A stretch of DNA of 27,113 nucleotides from Hypsibius dujardini. Taxonomy: Eukaryota; Tardigrada; Eutardigrada; Parachela; Hypsibiidae. Where the stretch lies: positions 1-27,113 of the forward strand of contig LRSR01010450.1 in NCBI GenBank assembly GCA_001579985.1. Direction: 5' to 3'. The translations under genes and the position numbers were made by a program. Each line of letters opens with the position of its first letter. Within the stretch, counting starts at the first letter, position 1. Below are positions 1-12,800 of this stretch, piece after piece. A model generated the notes under the pieces. The model did no database searches, was not told the origin of the DNA, and saw only the letters and a program-made list of their open reading frames with translations.

Positions 1-280
1 TGTACAGCTACCTTTTTCGGCTTACGTTCTTTTTACCCTATACCGATAAATCTTTCAAAACATTCTTAGAATAACACTAACAAGTAATAAAATTCCGTTG
101 ATAAGAAATTTATGTTCGTCAAATCTCTGTTGCAAATGATTTGTTGTGGTTTTTATAACGAGCTCTGCTCATACCCCTGAAAACTTGGCTATCCTCTTTT
201 TTTGCGCATTTTAAACCATTTCACATCATTGCTTCGTTGCGGATTGGAAGCATTATCCCGATTACAAATTGTGAGGAGAA
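1..280 (+). other. Upstream flank and presumed 5' UTR/promoter of EPG5
   Basis: AT-rich stretch before the EPG5 start codon. I see no coding exon and no convincing TATA box or other promoter motif. The transcription start cannot be placed from sequence. Confidence 0.4.
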
Positions 281-3200
281 ATGGAGGCGGTGCGCGTGCG
301 AAAACCAAAAAATAAGAAAGTCAAGGTATGACGCATACTCGATAGAAATGGTGTTTTCGTTCAAAATCACATTTCTAATTGTGTTTTTCTGTTAAAAAGG
401 AAAAAGTCGAAGTCCAGGAGGAGGAAAAGGAATTTTTCAGCCAATCCGCCGACGGGAATGATGCATTGGAAGTGGCGCGTGAGATTCCTGCATCAAAAAC
501 CATGGAAAGGGAAGAAGCTGCCGTTTTAGAGGAAGCATCATTGAATTCCCTCCGCACTAAGTCAGACCGCCTTCCGTCCCCGGTTTTGCTTTCGGAAGAT
601 GTTGAAGCTAGGAGTGAGGAATCGGAGAAGCCTTTGGGAGTTCAAATCGGTAGTGTAAGTCTGGGGAAATCAGCGGAAACCCTCGGAGACGTCGCGGAGC
701 CATTAGGCACTTTAGACTTCGTCTTCGCACCCGTGCCCCCACTGATCGCGCCCATTCCCAAATTAATAGCATCTATTGGCCCGGAGTCAATTCGAAATTT
801 TGAAACTATTTTGGCAGTGGAGAAGTCAGCTACGCCGAATACCATGGAAGCGAAGGAGAGAGTACTCATCAGGAATCCACTGGCGCAGAACCGTCCCGTC
901 GAAGCCGTTCGTAGTTCCGCTCCGCTCTATCCCTCCCTGTCAGAGAAGCAGAGAATTGTGGCGGAGCCCAGACCGCTCACTCGCGCAGAAATGGCCATGT
1001 ACTTTGTCAACGCGGAGGCCAGATCGCTGGAAGGAGTGATCGATCAGTTCATCGATGTAAGTGGGCGTTGATTGATGAATTTGCTTGATTATGTGCTAGG
1101 GCCAGTTAATCAATCAATCTATCACGGTTAATTAACTGAACATAGCAATCCATCAATCAATGGCGTCGTTTCAAGACGATTCTTTGACTTTGTAGTCCAA
1201 TTTGGTTGGGAGTTTCCTCCGGCACCCGCTGTACATCTACCTGAACGAATACCTTAAAGCGGTGACCGCGTACGAAGCCGCCCTGCAGGACTTGAAGAAG
1301 ATTCAGCGTCTCTGCGAGAAGACCCGTGAGGACGTGTGGAAGATCACCGACCAACGGGTTAGCGAGACGGGCCGGTGCGCGGATAACAAGGCCGTCACCG
1401 GGGAGCACTTCTACCGGCAGTGCCACTTAAATAAAGTCGCGCTGACAGAATTCGGCATGCATTTGGAGTCGATCCGGAGTTTCCTCTACGACACTTCGTT
1501 CCGGTTTAAATGCACGGCGGAATTGGCGCGGTTCCAGGTGGAGTGCTTCTTGTTTGAGGTGTTACGCGATAACCCGTTGACGGGCGGGTTGCGGGACTGT
1601 GCGGCGGCGATTCCGCGGGGAGATTTTGTGAAGACCCCGGAGACGGCGGAGATTCGCATTTGCGTCAGCGTCTTGTTTGCCTTCCACCGGTATGTTCCGT
1701 CTTGCGGAATGTGGAAAGTGAATTAACATGAAAAGCTAAATAGAAAGTAAATAAAATTTCAAGGTAGTTAATATTCTAATGTATACAATATATATTTAAT
1801 ATATAACATATTTTATAATAAAGATATATAATATTTATATATTTGTTATGTTTGGTGTGTTGTAGTTCTTGAAAAACATTTAATAAAACGGTCTTTGACA
1901 GAGGTTAAATAATTAGAGGTAAATCATAAGATTATTTATTCTGTTTGGGGCTTTGATTGAAAAAATGTTGTCTGAAACTTGATGAAAGCTATAGTGTTTT
2001 AGCATTAATAATTAAATAACAGTAAAATTGTAGTGCAAATGCAATTTAAATTAGCATCAGCATGTAATTATTTTGCATGAAATATTATTTATTTAGTTGC
2101 AGGCGATTTCGATATTTTAAGTAAAAGTTGCATTATAGTGCAAACCTAATTTAAATTAATATGAGAATTTATTTATTTGATGCAAAATATAAATTATTTA
2201 GTTGCACGCGTGCTCGGTGTTATAAATAAAATCAAATTAAAGTTACTTTTGATTGGAACAGTTATACTGTTTCATTCTAAATGAATACACATAATGTACA
2301 GTATTTTTTACTAATGGTTTTCTACACGTACGTACTAACCTTGAAATATCGTATCCATTCCCGCTTTGCAGGATGCCTCTGGGAAGTGAGAAATTTCGAT
2401 CGGACATTAAGGCATGGTTGACCGGCTCAGTGGGAATCCTCATACGAGCCAGTAGTTTTTTCGACCAATTATTCCTCCTGAATCATCTTCTCCGCTGCCC
2501 ATCTTCCGTCCTCCAATGGGCTTCCGTCTTCCTCCAATTGACTGTTCCGCCGTCTTTCTCCTCAAAGAATTGCCACAACCCTTTCGTCAAACACTTTGTC
2601 ACTATGCTGCAGTGCCTTCTCATGCCGGCTAAATCCCGGGATGACTACCTGTCTGCCTTCACGATCAATCAGTCGTCTATGGAGGATGATGACAAACACG
2701 ATGGCGACTCGTCGTGGATTGTCGTTGATCCGGATGCGGAGGGTAAGTTTTAGTTTTAATTTCAATCTGACTTCTAATTCACAAACTGTTTTAAAAATTA
2801 AATTATTGAACAACATCTAAAAGAAACATATTTGAGTTGATTCATCAAGTCAAGTGTAATAATAAATAATAGTTACAATATGATAAAGATTTAGTTTTAG
2901 GTGATATGGAGGTCATGAAGCTGACCACGACGATGGATGTGGAGGAGAATGATGTCTTTTACTTGCTCAAGCAGTTTCCGTTTGATGGCCTATTTTCCTG
3001 CCTCTTCGGATCAGATACTGTGAATTTGGAACCGTTTGCCCACATCACGGAATATGATGTCCTCGGATTATTTGGATTCTGTTATGAATTTCTGGAGCTT
3101 CTTGTTCAAGGTTGGTACCTAACTATAGGTTTAGGTCTGTCTGTCTGGTGCCGCCTGAACCTCTTAGCTGGCTGTGTCATCTCCTTGTCGATTTCACTGC

Positions 3201-6200
3201 CTAACTGGCTATCAAAGTTCTTTTCCTTGTAGGTTTGGACAATACAGCGTTGAATAAATACGCAAGATTCAACAAGAAGAATGCTCAAATCATCCGCGAA
3301 CTCATTGTCCATTGTAAGGAATTCTGGGAACGCCTCCAGGAGGTCAAGGGACCGTCCGACCCCATGATCCAAAAATTGCGGTTGAACTTTGAGGAACTGG
3401 TGATGCGAGGCATGTATCTACTACTCGAGCACGGCAAGAATGGCACACTGCAGTTCCTGGTCGGTTGGCCTACCAAGTGTTTGTCTCTTGCCAATCTCTG
3501 GCGGACCGTGGTGATTTTGGAAAGCCTCTCCGATAGTGAAGTTCCATACCGTGCGGATTTGTTTTATTGGAGAAGGGAGCTGACTGATCTGCACTCAAAT
3601 TCCAGTCTGCAAAAGAAGCTGCAGAGTTTGGATGAGTCGAATTCGACCTATCTCTTAACTGCACTTGCCGGTAAGGCCCACTGGGCAAACAGACATTCAG
3701 TCAGACAGACAAAACAGATAGACCGACAGACAATCAGATAGACAAACTATCAGACAGACAGACAAATATACAAACAGACAGACAATTAGACAAACAAGCA
3801 GACAAACAGCAAGCATACAGACAGACAGACGGACAGAGAGACAGCCAGACGTACTAGTACATGTATGCAGACATCATTCGGGGGCTTTTCTTGCAGAGGT
3901 TCTTAAACAATGCGACAAGGGACTTCCCTTATCAGACTTAGTGGAATCTGTCACAATAGAGCTCCTCCGGATTTCCTTCCTCGGTCCGCTCCGTGCGACA
4001 TACGCCAAACTGGGCCGCGATCTCATCTGCTCCATCTGCGCCGAATACCCCGCCCTCATCTCTGACGTCAGTAACTTCACGTGGAAGAACCTCGAGCAGG
4101 TTGGTTCGATGGCCGTCTTCCTCTTCCAAGACATGCCTCTGAAATTATGGCGCATCGGTCGGTCAGACATCGACAATGTCTGCGAACGGTTGGTCACCGC
4201 CGACGCTATCCAAGATCCCGTTTGTCTGCTGGCTCGCGAGATTTTGTCTAATCTCAATTGGGGTTTTGCGGAGGGCGGTGGAGAGCTGTGGGTTGACCCG
4301 GCGGTGCATCAGTACGTGGCGGTGGCCATAGTGGAGGCCTTTTTGAAATTCATCTCGACGAAGAATCGCCGGCTGCTGCTGTATGAAAGTCTCCTGCGTC
4401 TATCCAGCATGGTCACTACTGGTAAGTAGTGCGATTGTGGATCATACAGACAGCCAATGCGAGCAATCCGTAAGAAGCAAACAAGTGGGTGTTTTGACGG
4501 GGTCACTGGCATCCGCATATTTGGCCAGACGAGCAAATGTTCAGACAGTGGAGTGGACGTTTATTCAGACAGTACAGACATACAGCAATTCTGATATCCA
4601 TGTTAACAGAGATGAAGAGAATCAAACGATCATATTTACGTCCACATAGATAGACAGGCAGACAAGTAGGCATTCCTAGGCAGAGATAGTCGCCCAGAGT
4701 AACTAGTATACAGTAGACATTCAGACGGCCATGTTGGCATTCTGAGAGGCAGACATTCAAACAGACTTTGAGACAGGACTATGCGGTCATGCAATTTACA
4801 ATGGGTACCACACAGACAGACGAGTAGATCAAAAAGGGAGACAGTTAGCATTCAAACAGTGAAATGGGAATTGTCCCATGCAGTCAAAGTAGTCAGTCAA
4901 TTAGACGTTCAGGCCTACCAGTTCAGACAACTTCAGACGATCAAGGAGCAAGTATTCTCATCCAGATACAAAAGCAAACATTCAACCCATAAATGGGGCG
5001 CCAAGTTAGCATTCCAGGCAGTCAAGTACAGGCACTTCAGGCACACAGACAATTTATTTTTAGACAGACAGACATAAACACAGACCTAATAAACAGATAG
5101 ATAGATAGATAGATAGATACACAAACAGACAGACAGACATTCAAATTTCCTTGCAATTAGACAAATTCAGATTCAGACAGACAGTCCTTCTGACGCACTT
5201 TAGAACGAGTTCCTTTGAATACCGCGTAAATCTTTCACAGGCAAATCAACTCCGGAGCAGCTGTTCGTTGGTTGGTGTTGGGAAGTCCTCCTAGACCTCA
5301 AGCTGCACCGGCTCGCGCAACATCCCGACAGGTTAGCTACCCTCCGGAACAACGCCATTCTGGACGAGACCATTCCCAACTTATCGCGCGATGCCGTCAC
5401 ACTTAGCCCTCTGAACGCGGTGCAGGTGCGCCAGCCCATGGCCTGTTACGTCGCGGTGATGCTGACTGACATGGGCCATTCCACGAGCGGGGTGTTAAAG
5501 CAAGGTCTCGACTGGATCGCCTCTCTGGTAGAGCAGTACTTGTACATTCCGGCACTGGAAACACTGGAAGTGGTCACGCCCTTGTTCTTCGCCAATAACC
5601 AGTCGGTCTACCTGCTACAGCAGGATCAGTTTCACTTTGTGATGAACTGCCTTCTTCAGGCCGATGCGACGTACACGCGGATGGTTAAAAATATTTTGGC
5701 CTTTGAGTTTCCGGGGAAAACTTTAAAGGTACCAGTACTGTGCTGTCATCCTTATCAATGATCTAGTATTGGTGCAATATCCTCGTTAGACTGTATAAAC
5801 GTCGTTATTACAACTGAAGTTTTCCTGGTGTAGCGGTTATCACGTCTGCCTCACACGCAGAAGGTCGCCGGTTCGATCCCGGCGGAAAACATTTTTTTCG
5901 TTTTTCTTGAAAGTATTTCCTTTGAATAGTCCAATTAGAGGATTAAAAATGAATGATTTTTTCCGTTTTGATTTTATATTTCTATATTTGGTATGAGTCT
6001 TAATATTACCCCAATCTGATTTTGAGTTGTGTGGGCTGGGCACCGAATACTTTACCGTACCAATTAGTACGCTCCTTACTGTGCTAGTACAAGGACAAAT
6101 CTCTTTTCTTCGCGGTTTAAATTAATCCATTTAATTTTGACTTTCATGAAATATTTCAATTCAAAAATGAAATATAATATAATATAATTTAAATAAAATA

Positions 6201-9200
6201 TGAAACAAAAATATAACAATATTTTAATAAAATATGAAAAAATAATATAATAAATAGTGAAATACTAATATAATATTATCTATGTAAAAATTAGAAATGT
6301 ACAATCAATTTAAATAAAGTATGAAATAGAAATATAGCAATATATCTAAATTTAAATTATATAAATATAATAAATATAAATGCATTATATTCTGGATAAA
6401 AATTAAAAAATATTTTTATCAGCTTATCAATTTGCTCTGTAGCAATATGATCAAATTTATAGTTGAGTTTTTGAAAAGTGATTGAAAAATAAATTTGACC
6501 GGTTTTTGAGTTTAGAGTTTCGGGAATATGGTGATTCATCAACTTCTCCAAGCGGGACCGAACCTCGCGGCGGCAATGGCCTTCTGGTGTCGCATCCTGA
6601 CTGCTCTAAAAAACTGGAATCGCACCGCGGAGACCCTCTACGTGTTGGATCAGGTCGTCAAATTTGCCTTCTACGCAGGAGAAATGAAGGTCGTTCTCAC
6701 GGTCCTCCGGGAAGCGTATGAAGAGTACCGCGAAAGTCAGCCCAGTCGCGGGAGCGGCATGACGGCACTCGTGTCCTGGATGACGGCTGGCACCTCTCCG
6801 GCTTATATTTTAATTGACAGCACCAAACTGGCGGCAGCTCCTTGGCTTGGTTATGCCGTCTTACAGGTCGGCCAAATTCACTAATTTAATTTTATAGTTT
6901 AATTACAGTTGAATTTAGTAAAGTTAAATTTAATTAATTCTAATTAAAATAATTAAAATAAATACAGTTATTGGCCCTTTTATCTGCAGCGTTCTATCTT
7001 AAATTTCTCATATTAACAATACTTTTTATAGGTCGATGGGAAGTTAAATTTCAAATTTACTAAATATAGCAAATTTTCAAGTTTAAAAGTTTAAATGTAG
7101 TATTCCATGAACGAATCCTTGCAGGATTGTTCTTCCACTAAAGTAAAGATTCCAAGATTTTCAATAAAGTTATGAAGCAATTAGTTTCATTAACAAAGTG
7201 CTTCTTTCTATCATTAGTGTCTTCTAATTAAAATAAAATAAAAAATAAAGTTTATTAAAAAAAACTTACCTCGAATGATCGTTCAATATTTTTTTCATAT
7301 TTAGGTGGAAACAGTAAGTTCCTCCGGATTATGGGCTCTTCTCCTTGACGTGCTGACCGCTGAGAAGAAGCGAACATTCGAAGAGGGCCTCAAAAAAGCC
7401 GCTCAGAAACTGGACATGTCCGTACCGACCGTGCCTGATCTGCCCTTGTTCCGCCTCGCCGAAGTCATCATCGCCGTCAGCGTGGAGTCGGAAATTTTCC
7501 CCCTCCTGTGCCAAGAATTCTTCCGGCTGTTTCTGCAACGTTCCGTCAACCACGTCTCAATCGGCGACCAGTTCTTCCTGTCGAATCAGGCCTCGAAACT
7601 GCTCAAACCGATCAAGCAGAAACTCAGGGATGCCGCTGAGTACTACCGGTAAGTATGGAGAGGAAGATTTTTATATACATTTACATATTTGTTTTAGGAT
7701 ATATTGTTTAAATATCAATTGTCTACATTTTAATAATTCTGATCAAAGTAATCGGTTGGGTTCTAATATAAATTTGTAACAAATACTACTGGGATTTCAT
7801 TCAAATTTTATCAATTAAATTATTTTTTGTTTTCACCTATTAAAGAATTAAACGCTTAAAAATTGACCGTTTATTATTTACTTATTTAAAGTCGAATGAG
7901 TTACGTTTTTACTGAACTTGTTAGTTTTTAGGCTTTTGATGGGTTTTGATGATGATGATAGTTGATGATGCTCTGTAGTTTTATTTTTTTCGGTGAATTC
8001 AATTCAATAAATTAATCACGTTCAATCATTTCAATTGATACTTAATTTAATTTGGATAATTTGAATAACTAAAAAAATAGTAATTTGGATTAATAAGCGT
8101 TTTATTACTCGCTACCAAAATAGGAGCGAATAGGTTTTTTTTCTCAGTAGTTTTGTTTACAAAATAAAACTCGTTTTTTTGCCGTTATCAAAGAATTTAT
8201 ATTTTGATGTCCGATTTAGAACACGCGGAGCTGCGCCGAGCGAGCGGTCTCTGGCGTTCTTCGAGGATCTCCAACACGCAGTTAGGGCGTTTGCCTTGTG
8301 GATGGACGAGCCGAAAATTCATCATGCCAATTTTTACTTGCCGTCCCTGCCGAGGGAGTATCAGCCGGAAATGTTGAGCACTGTGTTGAACGCCCATTCT
8401 GAACCGTGGAGTCACTTTGTCGACATCCAGACGGTGTATGCATCGATGCGGCAGCAAGCGGAACACTGGTTACCGTTTGAGGTGCGACCGGTCAGACGGA
8501 GGTCTGGCCTGCTTTCCTCACCGATTCGTGGACTGGACACGCCGCTAGGGCCGCCGTCGACGTATCCGGCAGCATCGCCATTTGTACCGGTCGATGCCAG
8601 CTCCCTGTTTGATCCTTCCAAAGTAAGTTGAATCTGGCTGCGGACAGTGAAGCAAATAGACAGTCAGATAGATAGACAGGTAAACAAACAGACAAATAGG
8701 CAGAAAGACAAACAGGCAGGCAGATAAGTAGACATGTGAAAAGACAAAAAAGTAGTCAGGCAACTAGGCAGAGAGACAAATAGACAGACAAGTAGGCAGG
8801 AAGACACTCAGACGTACAGAAACCGACCGACAGAAATCAATCAGACAGGCAAAAACTCACAAACAGGGAGACAAGTAATTGGGCCTATAAATAGGAAACT
8901 GCCAAATTAAGGGACGTTCAAAACAGATATATAGTGCACAAGTCAGCATGCAAACAAGGCAAATAAGTAGAAAAATAAGCAGGCAAGCAGATACTGTACG
9001 CTCCCGATCTCAAGGGTCGATTTTAGGTTCGGCCCGAAAAGACGTTCCGTCGGTCGCTTGGTTGTTCATTCAGATTCACTTAAACTTTATTGACTTGAAA
9101 ATTTTGAAACCGAAATCATCATTTCAATCAAGCAAGTTAGCATAGCCTGTCAGGCAAAAACCAATGGGCCAATCACGGACAAGTGAACGGAATTGAACGA

Positions 9201-9833
9201 TCCGTTCAGCTTGATGTAAATCAGCGGGGGTGGGGCATAATCGACCCTTGAGATCGGAAGCGTAGAGTAAATGTGCTTACATGTAAAGACTGACCCATAG
9301 ACAGACAAACAGACGAACAGCTATTTCTTTTCATCTTCTCTTTAAATTCAGATTCTCTTTGCTCTTCGACCGGACTTAACGACTATTCAGGAAGCTGCAA
9401 AGGCCTTTGTGAACCGGGTTGTCGAGCACGGAAGTCTGGATGGGTACTTTTTGGAACTGATCGCTGAACTCAACACAAATGTGGAGAAACATGTTACTGT
9501 ATACCCGACATGCCATAAGAGTCAGTGCTCCGGACCGGCGGAAATCGAACTTAGCTTTAAAGAATTTTCTCGTAATGACGCTGTCCATCGAGCTTATCTT
9601 CAAAATCGGTACTTATCCACCCTATCCGACTGCACTTTGTTTTTACCTGCCTTTCTTTTTTAGGCCTGTCTACCTGCTTGCTTGCCTCTCTGCCTAATTA
9701 TTTGTCTGTGTGTGTGTCGGTCTGTCTGCTTAGTTTGTCTGTCTGCCTGCCTGTCTGCCTGCCTGCCTGCTGCCTGCCTGTCTGCCTGCCTGCCTGTCTA
9801 CCTGCCTGCCTGTCTGCCTGTCTGCCTGCCTGT

Positions 9834-9869
<36 letters not shown>

Positions 9870-12800
9870 GCTTCCCTCCATAGCTGTTTGTCCTTCAACT
9901 GTACTGCTTACTTATCTTTTTCTTTATAGCGAGGAGTGGAATAACATGGTCCTCCGAGCGCAGAAGATCGACCTGAAACCACTCGTCACATCGGTGGTCC
10001 GCTTCGAAAAGGCCATCTCCCTCCTGATCAACTCCACTAAGACATGCAGTCCTGCGCGTGTTGCCGAAGTCGGTGCTGTATTGTTCTACCACATGCTGGT
10101 GTTTATCGGCCAGGAATCTGACGAGCATCCGCTGACGCGGAAGTTTTTCCATTCATGTGTGGACGTCTTGGGGCAGAATTTTATCGCCAATCAGAAGGCT
10201 CAATGCCGTCCTTTGCTAGACACTTGCTTGAATAATCCACTTGCTATTCCCATGTTAATCCTGCATTTCACGCCCAACATCGTACCGCAGGAGTTCTTAT
10301 TGATGTACAAGAAAAGCCAGACTTTGCAGGTATGGCGGTGCAGGCATGGAGGCTGAAAACGAACAGACGCATGCACGCATGCAGTAGACAAACAGACACA
10401 CAAACGGGCAGGCAGCGAAGCAGGCAGACAGACAGATAAACATACAAACATACAAGCAGACTGCCGACAGATAGGCAGGCAGACAGACAGACAAACAGAC
10501 AGGCAGACAGACAAACAGGCAGGCAGGCAGGCAGGCAGGCATGCAGGCAGGCAGGCAGACAGACAGACAGACAGACAAAAAGACAAGCAAACATCATGTT
10601 CACTTTTATGTTCATGCAGGGAAAAAATAACGAAGCCTTAATCCAGCTACTCTCCACCTTCGACGTTAAGCGCTATCTGAACGAACCGTCGGTCAATGTG
10701 AGCTCCCGGATGGAATTCCTCTCAACGCTAGCCTACGGGATTAGTCAACTCGACAGCAGCCCTTCCTTTCAAGACAGTCCCCTTTTTGAAATCTACTGTC
10801 AGCACATCCGCAACCTTGTCGAGTTTCGGTTCCCACTCCATCTGGTGGATGTCCTTCGATGTCTGTTGGATCTGTCTAGCAAGACTGTTTTTCCACCCAG
10901 CGGTTAGTTTGTTAGTATTCTTCACGTAGTTGAACGAATATTTATACTAAAACTGTTTTCATTTTTTGAATCATTGCCTTGATTTTTTTAAATTTTCCGC
11001 TGCTTTTTTGCTACTCATAGGCTGGTCGTCCTGCTTCTTCTCGGCGCTCGGCATTTCCGCGCAGACGGAGAATGTGGCGAAAGACGACTGGGAGAGGGAT
11101 TTCACTGGCATACGAGAGGCTATGGCGGACGGGAGAATCTCGTTGGAGTTGGCCTTGGTCATTGCTCAACTGATCAATCACTTTTTTGGAGACATTCGGA
11201 GGGACAATAAGACTGCCAAGGCGTTTGGGCTCTTTTCCATTTTGGGACAATATACCAGGGTTGTGGCTGTCCTGCTTCTGACCCTCTCGACAGTCAGCCT
11301 GCGGGACGAACCTAAGACGGAAGGTAATTAGAACGCTTTTCACATTAAGTCTCTTTTATTATGATTATTTATTTATTGCGTTGTTTACTTTTTGCTCTCA
11401 CACAATTGTTAATCCTCTTTTTGAATAAAAGTTCACTTACAATTAACTTATATAAATTACAATTAACTCTCGTTACGCATGGGGTCCTAATTTCTCCTTT
11501 TTCCCCCACCTGTTTGTGTAGGCACTTTCGCTTTCGTCGTGCACCTCTTCCACGTGTGGCTGAGCGAGGAGCACGCCTTCCTCCAAGCGGATCTGCCCAT
11601 CGCTTCTCAGCTGATATCGGCCCTTCGGCTCGTTTTGGCCGAACTCTCCGCAAAAAATGCAGACACCCTTCGACTGGTCTGGCAGTGGTTCTATCACTCC
11701 TACTCTGTCCCGCCCACCGAGAGCTTCGTGGCCGTCGCAATCAGTATGGAATTGACCAAACTGCCGTGGGAACAATTCATCCCCGATTCCGACTCTCTCC
11801 AGAGCTTTGTAGCAGTCACCGAGGCCGGCACACAGGAAGTGAGAGTTTTCGTCGGGAACCTCACCGAACGAATTCCATGGGGTTAGAACCTTAATAATTA
11901 CAGTAGCGATAACGATTATTTTTAAATGACTAAAAAATAAGTTAAAATAAGATAAATCCGGCTCTCATAGTTACGTACATAGGCAGTATTTATATAAAAC
12001 TCCAAGTTAATGGTTCAAATGAATGATTAACAGGATTATTATTTTTATGGTGACCCCTGCGGGCACTTAGTTTCACTCAGGAAGACTGCGGACACTTAGT
12101 TTGCACTTAGTTGTCTGCGGGTCCTTAGTTTTAGTTACACTTACGAGGAAACATAGGTGGGTTGTTGCCTAGTTTTGACTTCTCGTTTCTTTGCAAGGCA
12201 AACTGACCAGGTCTACTACGTCTTAAGCGTGAAAACTCGTCCCCGTTTCTGGACAGTGGCCGGTAACATCGATTTGAGTTTTCTCTGTACGATGATTTGT
12301 AACTAAGCCGGTCACTGCTGCAAACTGGTGCATTGATTGATAGTTGATGCAATTATACAACGCAAGCAATGTTACAATCAATCGCACACACCACAGTCGT
12401 TATTTAACACTAACCAAGGTCGCAGCTATTGTTTTTCTTGTTTCTAATTAAGTAGCTCTACAAACCCTTTGCTTGATTGCTTGATTACACTGCAGCCCTG
12501 TTGATTGATTGATTGGCGCTCAGAGAGTGTTTTTACTGTAGGAAGCAATTTGTTGTGCTTTTAAGGCAAGAAAAGAATAAACTAAATTTGATCATTCATT
12601 CAATCAACTGATCGCCTAAGTTATAAGTAATAAAACATCTAAAACAATCTAAAGTTAAAAGTACCAAAAAATCTAACACAATCTAAAAAAAGCACAACAA
12701 AATGCTTCCTACAGTAAAAAAACTCTGAGCGCCAATCAATCCATCGACTGGGTTGTAGTGTAATCGAGCAATCAAGCAAAGGTTTTCTAAAGCTACTTAA

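Noticed and set aside
3690-5190. Repeat arrays with a CRISPR-like look
   Set aside because: Units are degenerate tetranucleotides without constant repeat and spacer lengths, in a eukaryotic gene.
5840-6043. Minus-strand frame with RRDRTGDLLRVRQT
   Set aside because: This peptide is the antisense reading of the tRNA-Val gene, a common false ORF.
9682-9929. Cys/Leu/Pro-rich open frame joined to EPG5 exon 13
   Set aside because: It is translation of the (CTGC)n intron 12 repeat. A good acceptor (TTTCTTTATAG) starts the exon at 9930 with matching phase.
10200-10657. Several minus-strand Cys/Leu-rich frames
   Set aside because: All are repeat translations of the intron 13 microsatellite and lie antisense to EPG5.
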